Part shown: piece after piece, positions 7,767 through 15,996 of the stretch
How the letters are laid out: each line of letters begins with the position of its first letter
Position numbering within the stretch: the stretch's first letter is position 1
Assembly (NCBI RefSeq): GCF_001720485.1
Contig: NZ_CP017114.1
Coordinates: 2,480,001-2,544,000, forward strand
Origin: Cobetia marina
GTDB lineage: Bacteria > Pseudomonadota > Gammaproteobacteria > Pseudomonadales > Halomonadaceae
Direction of reading: 5' to 3'
Length of the DNA: 64,000 nt
The notes under the pieces: model-generated
Told to the model about the DNA's origin: nothing
What the model saw: only the letters and a program-made list of their open reading frames with translations
The model's database searches: none
Translations under genes and position numbers: made by a program

Positions 7767-9169
7767 GTGATGAAGGCATGAGCGCTGAGCGCGTGAAGAT
7801 GGACAACGCCCGTGAATTCTGGGCGCGCTCGCCCCGCCAGCGTACGTTGACGCAGCTGCTGGCCGCCTATCAGGCAGGCAGTTTCGGTCCCGAGCAGACT
7901 GCCACGGTGCTTGCCGAGCGCCATCAGGCCCTGGGCGAGACCGCCAGCCACAGCATCATCAGCCGCGATGATGCTGGCATGAGCGCGCAGGCAGCGGCCC
8001 AGCAGCAACTCAAGGCAGCTGCGACGTCGTTGCCGCTGGGAGGGGTCCCTGTCTCGATCAAGGATCTCTTCGATGAGGCCGGCATGACGACTCTGGCAGG
8101 CTCTCGCGCACTGGCAGAGAGTCACCCAGCCGACCAGGACGCTCCGGCGCTGAGCCGCCTGAAAGCCGCCGGCATCCTGCATGCCGGCCGCACCAGCATG
8201 AGCGAGTTCGCGTTTTCTGGCCTGGGCCTCAACCCGCACGTCGGCACGCCGCCCAACCCCTTCGATGGCGAGCGCATCACCGGCGGTTCGACCTCCGGCG
8301 GGGCGGCCTCCGTCGCCTTCGGGCTGGCTGCGGCGACCCTGGGCAGCGATACCGGCGGCTCGCTGCGGATTCCGGCGGCCTTCTGTGGGCTGACGGGCTT
8401 CAAGCCGTCACAGGCCAGCGTGCCGGGAGATGGCGCCTTCCCGCTGTCACCGAGCCTGGACTGCATCGGCCCCATCGCGCCCAGCGTTGCCTGCTGTCGC
8501 ACGCTGTGGGAAGTCCTGAGCGGTGAGGTCGCTGACCCGACACCCCTTACCCGCCCGCTGACGCTGCTGGTGCCGGAGAGCGAGCTGGTCAGTGAAGTGG
8601 ACGCCGATGTAGCCGCCGACTTCGCCGCCCTGCTGGAACGACTCGAGGGGCTGGGTGTTCGCCTCCAGCGTGCGCCGGTCGAGGCCATCGAGGCCGCTTA
8701 CGCCATCAATCAGCGCGGCGGCCTGGTCATTCCGGAAGCGGCCGCCGTGCATCACGAACTGCTGGCTGCCCATGAAGATCAGTATGATCCGCTGATCGCC
8801 GAACGCCTGAATGGCGGGCGTGACATCACGGCCAGCGAGTATCTGGCACGCCTGTGGCCGCGCACCGCCATCCAGCAACGCTTCGCTCAGCAGGTGCAGG
8901 ATGTCGATGCGGTGCTGATGCCGACCGTGGCCATGCGCGCCCCGCGTCGTGACCTGCTGGAGCAGGATGGCGCGCTGTTTGCCCAGCTCAACAAGCGTGC
9001 GCTGCGCAACACCAGCGTCTTCAACTATCTGGATGCCAGCTCGATCTCGATTCCCGCGCCGGCACCACAGAACGAGGAACCGCTGGGCCTGATGCTGTCA
9101 CGCCCTCAGGGTCAGGATGTGGCGCTGCTGCGCGTCGCCCAGGCGCTGGAGACACTGCTGGCCCGATGA
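7763..9169 (+). CDS. Amidase (amidase-signature family)
   Basis: A 468-residue cytosolic enzyme that hydrolyses a C-N amide bond. The Ser-cisSer-Lys triad is visible: K100 in VSIKDLFD, S178 in GGSTSGGAAS and the nucleophile S200 in GSDTGGSLRIPAA. The length fits the family (450-500). It closes the TRAP operon and overlaps the DUF2848 gene by four bases, with a strong terminator after it. The family includes aryl and acyl amidases, allophanate hydrolase and GatA; the absence of gatB/gatC and the operon context argue for a catabolic role. Confidence 0.9.
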   Translation: MSDEGMSAERVKMDNAREFWARSPRQRTLTQLLAAYQAGSFGPEQTATVLAERHQALGETASHSIISRDDAGMSAQAAAQQQLKAAATSLPLGGVPVSIKDLFDEAGMTTLAGSRALAESHPADQDAPALSRLKAAGILHAGRTSMSEFAFSGLGLNPHVGTPPNPFDGERITGGSTSGGAASVAFGLAAATLGSDTGGSLRIPAAFCGLTGFKPSQASVPGDGAFPLSPSLDCIGPIAPSVACCRTLWEVLSGEVADPTPLTRPLTLLVPESELVSEVDADVAADFAALLERLEGLGVRLQRAPVEAIEAAYAINQRGGLVIPEAAAVHHELLAAHEDQYDPLIAERLNGGRDITASEYLARLWPRTAIQQRFAQQVQDVDAVLMPTVAMRAPRRDLLEQDGALFAQLNKRALRNTSVFNYLDASSISIPAPAPQNEEPLGLMLSRPQGQDVALLRVAQALETLLAR

Positions 9170-9200
9170 TGCTGTCCCGGCTGACTGCAAGACGAAAAAA

Positions 9201-9227
9201 GGGGCCTCCATCTGGAGGCCCCTTTTT
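9201..9227 (+). terminator. Rho-independent terminator after the amidase gene
   Basis: Stem GGGGCCTCC / GGAGGCCCC with a 4-base loop and five T. Six A precede the stem, so it can also act on the minus strand and stop the RcnB-like gene that ends at 9305. Confidence 0.85.
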
Positions 9228-9304
9228 CATGACACGGTTCTGATGACACGGTTTTCATTGTGCGATGCCATGGCGTGGTCAATGGACTGTCAGCCCAGGC
9301 GGCA

Positions 9305-9766
9305 TCACTGATTGAAAATGATCGCCGTGATCACACCGGTCGCGACGGCCGTCAGAACGTAGCGGCCATCCACATTCAGCCAGCGATGCCCTTCCGGCGG
9401 CCGGGACAGGTGGTGTGCCTTCCAGTCACTTACCCAGTAACGCTTGTTGCCGTAATAATCGCGCGAGACGTGGTCGCCCCGCTTCCAGTGCTGGGGCCCA
9501 GCGGAATGATGCCCCGCACGGGCCTTGCCGTGTCCTTGCGCTGCATGTTGCTGCTTGGCCTGGTGCTTCTGACCTTGCTGGTTGCCTTGATGGCTGCCTT
9601 GCTGATTGCCTTGCTGATTACCTTGCTGATTGCCTTGAGAGTGCTTGCGTTGCTGCTGATGCTGGCCTTGCCCACGATCATCACGATCATCAGGAGCCGC
9701 CTGCGCGACGGAGGCGCTCATCAGGGCAATCACCATGCTGCAGACTGTCAGGGTGCGGTTGCGCAT
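9305..9766 (-). CDS. RcnB-like secreted protein with Gln-rich repeats
   Basis: About 153 residues. A signal peptide (MRNRTLTVCSMVIALMS, cut after AQA) is followed by a Q/H/G-rich low-complexity stretch with five NQQG or SHQG units, then the RcnB-type C-terminal domain (HVSRDYY, YWVSDWKAHHL, GHRWLNVDGRYVLTAV). RcnB of E. coli is a periplasmic protein affecting nickel/cobalt homeostasis; many paralogues have no known metal role. The ATG at 9766 has GAGGAG eight bases upstream and was chosen over 9784. Paralogues lie at 9998-10516 and 59740-60114. Confidence 0.75.
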   Translation of the reverse strand: MRNRTLTVCSMVIALMSASVAQAAPDDRDDRGQGQHQQQRKHSQGNQQGNQQGNQQGSHQGNQQGQKHQAKQQHAAQGHGKARAGHHSAGPQHWKRGDHVSRDYYGNKRYWVSDWKAHHLSRPPEGHRWLNVDGRYVLTAVATGVITAIIFNQ

Positions 9767-9997
9767 CTTCGATCTCCTCGTCATGCCCGGGCACGTTCAA
9801 CACCGGGAATTAGAAAACACTGTTCCCTAATTCTGATGACTTACGCTGCACTCTGCAAGTCTGCGCAGATTTCTTCACGTTTCCCGACAATGTGACCGAA
9901 GTTGTCGCCAAGATACCCACATATGTCGCGACTTACCGACAGAGGTACCACGAAACACGACGAGATCCTGTCACGGGTGTCATGTCAGAAGTGCGGT

Positions 9998-10516
9998 TCA
10001 CGGCCCAAGCAGTATCTCTTCAATGGTGCCGCTCTGAATATCCGTCAGGACGAATCCGCTGCGAAGCTGGAGCCAGCGCTGACCTTCGCCAGGTTCGGGT
10101 AGCTGATGTCGCTGCCAGTCCTCCACCCAGAGCGCCTTGTCAGACGCCAAGGTATCGGGCAACTGACCGCCACGTCTGAGCAGGGGCCCAGGTGACGCTG
10201 CCTTCGTATCGGACTTTCCTGCCGGAGGAGTCTCCGGGGCGGCCTTGTCCGCAACGGCCTTGGTCGGGACAGCCTTGTCCGCAACCGCCTTGTCCGCCTG
10301 CGCTTCTGCAGCCTGGCGTTGTTTCTGAATCTGCTTCAGCTCATGCATCTGCTCGGCCTGAACGCGTTCAGCCTTGGCCTGCCCTTCTAGCGCTTCGTGC
10401 TTCTTCTTGAGCTGCTCTTCATGACTCTTGCCGTCATCCGCGGCCTCGGCCTGCACCACCGAGGCACCCAACAACGCCAACGCCAGAGTCAGCCCCGTCA
10501 ATGACCACCTGTTCAT
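9998..10516 (-). CDS. RcnB-like secreted protein with a Lys/Ala-rich helical middle
   Basis: A 172-residue protein with a signal peptide (MNRWSLTGLTLALALLGAS, cut near VQA). Residues about 30-75 are charged and probably coiled-coil. They are followed by short repeats (DKAVADKAV, TKAVADKAA) and a C-terminal domain (LWVEDWQRHQLPEPGEGQRW, then FVLTDIQSGTIEEIL) that is a diverged RcnB repeat. GAGGAG precedes the start. It is a neighbour and distant paralogue of the gene at 9305. Function is unknown. Confidence 0.65.
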   Translation of the reverse strand: MNRWSLTGLTLALALLGASVVQAEAADDGKSHEEQLKKKHEALEGQAKAERVQAEQMHELKQIQKQRQAAEAQADKAVADKAVPTKAVADKAAPETPPAGKSDTKAASPGPLLRRGGQLPDTLASDKALWVEDWQRHQLPEPGEGQRWLQLRSGFVLTDIQSGTIEEILLGP

Positions 10517-10980
10517 GTCTTGTCTCCTCGTCAGGCTGTATGCCTCTGGCGCCCTGAGCCCGGCTCAGACAACCATGAGTGGTCCCGGGAAGCGATGTGT
10601 CAGGCCCCCTGTTCTCCCCTCTCAGCATAACGCGTCAGCAGCGCAATGTGCGGTCGGATAACTCTCATCGGAACGATCTTTTATATGCCTGACAAGCACT
10701 TGACGCCAGATATCGCCCATCTGACCCAGATGAGAGGTGATCCCCGGGATCTCGGCAACGTACTGCCGCCACTGTCTCGACTCACCCCGTGAGGCGGTCA
10801 GGGAGCCAAGGGTTGCCGTGTACGATGGCCTGCGCGCCTTCATGCGCCAGCGATGCCCGGCGCTCGTCGCTCGTCGCTCGTCGCTGACCAGGATATTGGC
10901 AGCCCCTCTCCCGGACACAGGCGTGCGACCGGTTGCCCGGCCGCACGCCTTTCACGTCACCGCCTCAGCAGTGGGTTCGA
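10517..10980. other. Gene-free stretch
   Basis: About 460 bases between the start of an RcnB-like gene and the end of the reductase gene. The direct repeat CGCTCGTCGCTCGTCGCTCG lies near 10860-10882. A 98-codon minus-strand frame (10622-10918) shows no recognisable features and is not called. Nothing else is evident. Confidence 0.4.
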
Positions 10981-11994
10981 TCAGAAGCCTTCAAGCACGA
11001 TCTTGCCCCTGGCCTTGCCGCTTTCCAGCAAGGCATGTGCGCGCTTGAGATTTTCGGCATTGATGGTGCCGAAGGTCTCCGTTGCCGTGGAGGTGATCTT
11101 GCCAGTGTCCAGCAGACCCGCCACCTTGGTGAGGATCTCGCCCTGACGCGCGATATCAGCGGTGGTGAACAGTGAGCGAGTGAACATCAGCTCCCAGTGG
11201 ATGGACACGGCCTTGCCCTTGAACGGCACCACATCGAGGGTCTGCGGATCATCGATCATGCCGAAACGCCCCTGCGGCGCGATCAACTCAGCCACTTGCG
11301 GTGCGTAGTGCTCGGAGAAATTGGTCGAGAACACGAAGGCCGGTGCACCGATGCCCAATGCCTCGATCTGCGCCGGCAACGGCTGGCTGTGGTCGATGAC
11401 GTGATGCGCGCCCAGCGACGTGACCCACGCTTGGGTTTCTGGACGTGACGCGGTGGCAATGATGGTCAGATCCGTCAGTGCGCGCAGCAGCTGGATGGTG
11501 ATGGAGCCCACGCCACCGGCCCCGCCGATGATCAGGATGGCACGTGCAGCGCCGGGTACCGGCTCGGTGACACGCAGGCGATCGAAGAGCATCTCGAAGC
11601 CGGTCAGCGTGGTCAGCGGCAGCGCAGCCGCCTCATGGACCTCAACGGACCTGGGCGCATGACCGACGATGCGCTCATCCACCAGATGGAATTCGCTGTT
11701 GGTGCCGGCGCGGGTGATATCGCCGGCATACCAGACCTTGTCACCTGCGGCGAAGGAAGTGACCTTGTCACCGACGGCGACGACTTCCCCTACGGCGTCC
11801 CAGCCGATGACGGCAGCTTCGCCTGCGGCCGGCTCGCGGCTCTCGCGGATCTTGTAGTCCACCGGGTTGACCGAGACAGCGGCAACCTTGACCAGCAGGT
11901 CGTGACCGGTCGCGACCGGTGTGTCCAATTCGATATCGACCAGGGCATCATCACGATCGATGGAACCGGCAGCGAAGTAACCAATGGCTTTCAT
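10981..11994 (-). CDS. Zinc-binding-alcohol-dehydrogenase-family / quinone oxidoreductase
   Basis: A 337-residue medium-chain dehydrogenase/reductase. The N-terminal GroES-like domain (SVNPVDYKIRES) is followed by the NAD(P)-binding Rossmann motif IIGGAGGVGSI near residues 155-165. The zinc-ligand pattern of true alcohol dehydrogenases is absent, so it is probably an NADPH-dependent quinone or enone reductase. The start at 11994 has AGGAG eight bases upstream and replaces a TTG one codon earlier. It ends a minus-strand run with the MRJP-like and ABM genes, which could form a redox/quinone-stress group. Confidence 0.85.
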   Translation of the reverse strand: MKAIGYFAAGSIDRDDALVDIELDTPVATGHDLLVKVAAVSVNPVDYKIRESREPAAGEAAVIGWDAVGEVVAVGDKVTSFAAGDKVWYAGDITRAGTNSEFHLVDERIVGHAPRSVEVHEAAALPLTTLTGFEMLFDRLRVTEPVPGAARAILIIGGAGGVGSITIQLLRALTDLTIIATASRPETQAWVTSLGAHHVIDHSQPLPAQIEALGIGAPAFVFSTNFSEHYAPQVAELIAPQGRFGMIDDPQTLDVVPFKGKAVSIHWELMFTRSLFTTADIARQGEILTKVAGLLDTGKITSTATETFGTINAENLKRAHALLESGKARGKIVLEGF

Positions 11995-12217
11995 CAAAGT
12001 CTCTCCTGAAGATCATGTCAGTCACGGCAGCGCTGAATGGCTTTGCCATGAAGCGATGACACCATGCTAACTCCATGGGCTGAGCGTAAAAACGACCCAT
12101 ATCCGCAAAGTTAATCCGGATAAAGCGGATAATGAGCAGCGAGTTTGCGGGTTGCCTCCAGGGAGACGCCAGCGGGTCGTCGGCTACAGAGGCGAGAGGC
12201 GAGAGGCAAGAGACGAC

Positions 12218-12250
12218 AACGCAGGACGGTCATCAGACACGTCCTGCGTT
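12218..12250 (-). terminator. Hairpin downstream of the MRJP-like gene
   Basis: Stem AACGCAGGACG / CGTCCTGCGTT with an 11-base loop and no clear T-tract. It lies about 75 bases beyond the stop of the MRJP-like gene. Confidence 0.45.
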
Positions 12251-12277
12251 GGGGAAATACGCTGACAGGCAAGACAG

Positions 12278-12308
12278 GGCGAAGGACTGGCCAGACAAGC
12301 CCTTCGCC
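12278..12308 (-). terminator. Hairpin just after the MRJP-like gene
   Basis: Stem GGCGAAGG / CCTTCGCC with a 15-base loop, 18 bases after the stop. It is enclosed by a longer inverted repeat, GACAGGC (12263) / GCCTGTC (12324), that reaches into the stop codon region. Probably part of a composite terminator. Confidence 0.4.
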
Positions 12309-12326
12309 TGCCGCAAGCAGAGCCTG

Positions 12327-13517
12327 TCAGTTGGCGGGTGTCAGCTTGAGCAGGTAGTAAGGCTTGTCGCTGCCATCGACACCCTGATTGAGCGCCGGGT
12401 GAGCATTCAGCTGATTGGTGGTGAGGTAGAGGCTGCCATCGGGCGCGAAGGCGAAGCCATCCGGCCAGCGCAGACGCTCGTCATCCTGGGCGATCACCGA
12501 CATGCCCTCCGGCGATGAGAAGGTCAGTGCATTGTGCTCCGCGTCACCGGCGATGATGCCGCCGCGCTTGGCATCGAAGATGAAGCCATCATTGGGGCGC
12601 TTGGCGGCGTAAGGCGTGATGGCGCGAGCCAGTTCCGCCTGCGTGGCAGTGTCATCGGCCAGCTCAGCCGCTGGCAGGCGATAGATCTCACTGCCGTTCA
12701 CGCCACCGAAATAGACGACGTCATCTTCCGGATCGAAGGCGATGGCGTTCAAGCCCAGGTACCAGGGCTTCGGCTCGCCACTCTGCTCTCCCTCGCCATC
12801 ACCATCGCCCTTGGCCGCCATCAGACGCCCATTGATGACCATGTCATGCGCCACCGGCATCAGCCTTTCATCGCTCTGCAGCACACGGCGCGTCTTGCCA
12901 CTGGCGATATCCACCACCACGAAGGCCGGTTTCATGTGGGAGGCGGGGGCAGTGAAGGTCATGTCCGCGATATAGATCTTGCCGCGCCTTTCATCGATGA
13001 CGAAATCCTGCAGGAAGGAGATCGGCAGCACGCTGTCTCCCCCAAGCGGGATCACCTTCTTGAGCGAATCACTGCGGGTATCCCAGCCCACCAGCTTGGG
13101 CGCACTGTCCTGACTGCCCATGTCGAGCATCCATACCACGCCCTGACGGTCGGAATGTACGCCGATGATTGACGCGATGCCGACCTCGCCTTCTGCCGGG
13201 CCATCGGCCCAATCCAGGGTCGGGAATGGCACACGCTTGCCGTCCTGGGTGATCTCGACCACGCGCAGTGCCGGAGCATCGAGTGGCTGCTGGGACATGA
13301 TCAGGCGGCCTTCCGGCGTGAAGGTGATGTTGCCGGGGCGGGTGTCCGAATACTCGGCAAAGGTACTGAGGGTCGCGTGGCTCCAGGCACTGGCTGCGGC
13401 GCTCTGGTGGTTGTCGGCGGAGGCTTCAGCCGTTGTGGCATCAGCCTGCACGGCAGAGGCAGCGCTGACGCCCAGCGAGGCGATGAAGATGGCAGTCTTG
13501 AGGCGAGAAAAACGCAT
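12327..13517 (-). CDS. Secreted major royal jelly protein / yellow-family protein
   Basis: A 396-residue protein with a signal peptide (MRFSRLKTAIFIASLGVSAA, cut near VQA). The body looks like a beta-propeller of the MRJP/yellow family: GNITFTPEGRLIMSQ, GVVWMLDMGSQ, LQDFVIDERRGKIYIAD, LGLNAIAFDPEDDVVYFGG and the closing WPDGFAFAPDGSLYLTTNQ. Bacterial members are uncharacterised and may act as gluconolactonase-like or ligand-binding proteins. An acidic GDGDGEGEQSGE insert is visible. The start at 13517 has AGGAG ahead; the upstream 30 codons are Ser-rich and non-native-looking. Confidence 0.8.
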   Translation of the reverse strand: MRFSRLKTAIFIASLGVSAASAVQADATTAEASADNHQSAAASAWSHATLSTFAEYSDTRPGNITFTPEGRLIMSQQPLDAPALRVVEITQDGKRVPFPTLDWADGPAEGEVGIASIIGVHSDRQGVVWMLDMGSQDSAPKLVGWDTRSDSLKKVIPLGGDSVLPISFLQDFVIDERRGKIYIADMTFTAPASHMKPAFVVVDIASGKTRRVLQSDERLMPVAHDMVINGRLMAAKGDGDGEGEQSGEPKPWYLGLNAIAFDPEDDVVYFGGVNGSEIYRLPAAELADDTATQAELARAITPYAAKRPNDGFIFDAKRGGIIAGDAEHNALTFSSPEGMSVIAQDDERLRWPDGFAFAPDGSLYLTTNQLNAHPALNQGVDGSDKPYYLLKLTPAN

Positions 13518-13655
13518 GGGGACTCCTAGCCCGCCGGTTGGCGCTGTGCGCCGGGCCGGCAGGATCGATGAAGATGAGGTAGAGAGACTGGACGATGACG
13601 TGGTCATCGCCCGGGGGTTGTAGAGATTCAGGCGTGACGAATCAGATGAGACGAA

Positions 13656-13802
13656 TCAGGCACGGCGACGCAGTTCATCTTCCAGTTCACTGAGACGCGG
13701 ATTGCCGATGTAGAGCTGGGAGAGATCCTTGAGCGCCGCGGCGCCGATGAGCTGGCGAGCAAGCCTGTATTGCCTGCGTGGAATATCAGGACCACCTATC
13801 AC
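13656..13802 (-). CDS. Small 48-residue frame, faintly DUF1127-like, or a gene remnant
   Basis: A frame from a GTG at 13802 to a TGA at 13656 encodes a basic helical peptide containing RRQYRLARQLIGAAALKDLS and ending in ELEDELRRRA. The Arg-rich start and the L-x-D-L/I-G-like middle recall DUF1127 proteins only weakly. It begins 15 bases after the ABM gene stop. With no ATG and no strong ribosome site it could equally be the 3' remnant of a lost gene. Confidence 0.3.
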   Translation of the reverse strand: MIGGPDIPRRQYRLARQLIGAAALKDLSQLYIGNPRLSELEDELRRRA

Positions 13803-13816
13803 CCGGAGGCCACACC

Positions 13817-14107
13817 TCAGGCGAAAGCCGTCATCTCTTGCAAGGTGAACTCAGTGACCGCGCCTTCTGTCGCTGCCACGTACTCTTCCAGATGCGGTGC
13901 CTGCATGTGCTGCTGCCACAGCTCACGCGAGACCCAGTTCTCGTGAAAGGTGAAATGTGCCGGATTCTCGTTGTTCTGATGCAGGGTGTAAGTGAGACAG
14001 CCTTCTTCAGCGCGGGTGATCGGCACCAGCTTGAGAAGCGCCGCCTTGACCTTCTCGATCTGGTCCGGCTTGGCGTGGATATTGGCGATGATGGTCAACT
14101 GGGACAT
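13817..14107 (-). CDS. ABM-domain putative quinol monooxygenase (YgiN-like)
   Basis: A 96-residue antibiotic-biosynthesis-monooxygenase-fold protein, usual size for YgiN. Typical features are the start LTIIANIHAKPDQIEKVKAA, the EEGCLTYTLHQ strand, ENWVSRELWQQHMQ and the final LQEMTAF. Such dimeric ferredoxin-like proteins oxidise quinols or act on small aromatic substrates without a cofactor. It is divergent from the LysR gene at 14230, the likely regulator, and is followed by the MRJP-like and reductase genes on the same strand. Confidence 0.82.
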   Translation of the reverse strand: MSQLTIIANIHAKPDQIEKVKAALLKLVPITRAEEGCLTYTLHQNNENPAHFTFHENWVSRELWQQHMQAPHLEEYVAATEGAVTEFTLQEMTAFA

Positions 14108-14229
14108 GGAAGGAACTCCGTGATGTGTCAGGAAGGCTTGAGTTGCTCAAGCGATGTGATCATCCTAGTCACAAGCCTTGTCCGTATAAACATCACCTTT
14201 TCGCAAAGATAATTCGGAAAAACCGCACA

Positions 14230-15117
14230 ATGCTACTGGACAACATCGCGCTGTTTCTGACCATCGTCGAGAAAGGCAGCCTGACCGCCGCGGGGCGCGA
14301 GACGGGACTGTCGCCGACGACGGTATCGGAGCGTCTGGCTTCACTTGAGGCGCACTACGGGGTGGTGCTGCTCAACCGCACCACACGTGCCATCAGCCTG
14401 ACCGAAGAGGGCCGCACGCTGAGGGAAGAAGCCCGTGGTCTGCTCGACAGTGTCTCGGAGCTTGAGACCCGCATCCGCCTGGGCGCCCAGACACTCACCG
14501 GTCGAATTCGCATCAGCGCACCGAGCGATCTGGGTCGCAACGCCCTGTCACGCGCCATCACCGAATTTCAGCGTCAGCACCCCACCATCGAGATAGAGCT
14601 GCTGCTGTCGGACAGTTACATCGATATCGTCAGTCAGGGGATCGATCTTGCGCTGCGTTTCGGCACCATCATGGACAGCACGCTGCGCGTGCGTCATCTG
14701 GGCCAGAAACGCCGCCTGCTGTGTGCCTCTCCCGCCTATCTGGCGCAGCACCCCGCACCGCTGACGCCGGCCGATCTCAAGCAACACAACTGTCTGGTGA
14801 TGCGCTTTGGCAAGAGCCTCGACAATGAATGGCACTTCGGCAACCACAAGGTGCCACAGATCGTCACCGTCAGCGGCAATCGCATCGCCAATGATGGGGA
14901 GCTGGTGCGTCAATGGTGTCTGGAAGGGTTTGGTATCGCCCTGAAATCGGAAGTCGACGTGGCGGATGACTTGCGCGAGGGTCGCCTCGTGGAGCTGCTG
15001 CCGGAGCACGCTGCTCCGCCCTCACCGCTTCAGCTACTGTTCCCGCCCGCCCGCGCTCAACCACGCCGCGTGCAGGCCTTCGCCCAGCATCTGGTCGAGA
15101 CCTTTTCGGACCACTGA
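14230..15117 (+). CDS. LysR-family transcriptional regulator
   Basis: A 295-residue LTTR with helix-turn-helix GSLTAAGRETGLSPTTVSER at residues about 18-37 and an effector domain from residue 90. It belongs to the CrgA/DsdC-like subgroup by the pattern LLNRTTRAISLTEEGR and LALRFG. The ATG at 14230 starts right at the first helix; the longer frame upstream is not protein-like. It diverges from the ABM monooxygenase gene across 122 bases, an arrangement in which LysR proteins usually control the divergent gene. Confidence 0.88.
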   Translation: MLLDNIALFLTIVEKGSLTAAGRETGLSPTTVSERLASLEAHYGVVLLNRTTRAISLTEEGRTLREEARGLLDSVSELETRIRLGAQTLTGRIRISAPSDLGRNALSRAITEFQRQHPTIEIELLLSDSYIDIVSQGIDLALRFGTIMDSTLRVRHLGQKRRLLCASPAYLAQHPAPLTPADLKQHNCLVMRFGKSLDNEWHFGNHKVPQIVTVSGNRIANDGELVRQWCLEGFGIALKSEVDVADDLREGRLVELLPEHAAPPSPLQLLFPPARAQPRRVQAFAQHLVETFSDH

Positions 15118-15222
15118 TCTGCCAATGCCCGTCCGGCTCGCCCATTCTCCTCATGGCGTGCCGGGCAGAACGCACTTCCTGGCGAGAGACGACTCCTGCG
15201 CGGCCTTGGGGATCCCCCCACG

Positions 15223-15254
15223 AAAAAGCCCCCGCCAGCCTGAGGCTGACGGGG
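15223..15254 (-). terminator. Rho-independent terminator of the LEA-like gene
   Basis: Stem with arms CCCCGTCAGCC / GGCTGGCGGGG (minus strand, one G-U pair) and a 3-base loop, then a run of T on the minus strand. It lies 42 bases beyond the stop of the 118-residue secreted protein gene. Confidence 0.8.
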
Positions 15255-15295
15255 ACTGGGTGTCACATGACTCCCCCGAATCCAGGGGGATCAGA

Positions 15296-15652
15296 TCACT
15301 TGAACTTGTCTTCGTAGCTGGACTTGGTGGACTTGGCAGAGCTGACCTTGTCACTTGCCTTGGTCTTGGCAGAGCTGACCTTGTCACTTGTCTTGGCCTT
15401 GGCAGAGCTGGCCTTGTCACTTGCCTTGTGCTTGGCAGAGCTGGCCTTGTCACTTGCCTTGTGCTTGGCAGAGCTGACCTTGGAAGTGGCACTGTCAGTC
15501 CGGGAAGTCACCTTGGAACTGGCGTTGTCCTTGGCTGTGGTGTACTGGGACTTGGCACTGTCCTTCGCCGCATCAGTGTAGGAATTTGCCATTGCCACTG
15601 AGGAGCCAGCCATGCCCATTACCATGAGTGCTGCAATCGTCATCCTGCGCAT
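15296..15652 (-). CDS. Secreted Lys/Ser-rich protein with 11-residue LEA-like repeats
   Basis: A 118-residue protein. The signal peptide (MRRMTIAALMVMGMAGSSVA, cut after AMA) is followed by a hydrophilic body rich in Lys, Ser, Ala and Asp. Residues 60-103 are four tandem 11-mers of the form SSAKHKASDKA or SSAKTKASDKV, the periodicity seen in group 3 LEA proteins and in amphipathic desiccation-protective helices. No enzyme motif is present. A paralogue with an almost identical signal peptide lies at 15997-16335. A protective periplasmic role under osmotic or drying stress is only inferred. Confidence 0.7.
   Translation of the reverse strand: MRRMTIAALMVMGMAGSSVAMANSYTDAAKDSAKSQYTTAKDNASSKVTSRTDSATSKVSSAKHKASDKASSAKHKASDKASSAKAKTSDKVSSAKTKASDKVSSAKSTKSSYEDKFK
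15344..15475 (-). repeat. Four tandem 33-bp repeats inside the LEA-like gene
   Basis: Each 33-bp unit encodes one 11-residue repeat (residues 60-70, 71-81, 82-92 and 93-103). The first two units encode the same peptide, and the other two differ at two or three residues, so repeat number is likely to vary between strains. Confidence 0.8.
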
Positions 15653-15905
15653 CGTACCTACTCCTCTCTACTCGCGAATTGTCCCCTTCCTGACCTGAAG
15701 ACCAGGGTCCAGGGAGACAGGGTGGTGGCACACTAACTCCTTGATATTTATGTTCGCAAGCCAGTCAGGCTCGCTTGACGAATGCTTGCATCTTGTCGAG
15801 GTGAGCGTATGAAACACGCGACGTCAGCGTCTGATCACGCACACCAGAGGCACATCGCCTGCCGCGCCAGACGGGCGTGGATCTCAAGGAGCGTGCCCGG
15901 CATGC

Positions 15906-15941
15906 AAAGACCCCCTGCAACCGGAGGCTTCAGGGGGTCTT
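15906..15941 (-). terminator. Hairpin terminator of the second LEA-like gene
   Basis: Stem AAGACCCCCTG / CAGGGGGTCTT around a 13-base loop, about 55 bases beyond the stop at 15997. The trailing T-run is short. Confidence 0.6.
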
Positions 15942-15996
15942 GTCAACAGCGGGCAACTGCCCGACTCAAGCCGTGCCGAGCAAAAGCGTCATGCCA

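Larger units (their letters stand above)
11995..12326. other. Intergenic region with nested inverted repeats
   Basis: It holds the reductase promoter region on the minus strand and the two hairpins described separately. A short purine-rich direct repeat (GAGGCGAGAGGCGAGAGGC) lies at about 12189-12207. Confidence 0.4.

Noticed and set aside
10622..10918. 98-codon minus-strand frame in the gap after the second RcnB-like gene
   Set aside because: Composition is Arg/Ser-rich without motifs, and no ribosome site is seen.
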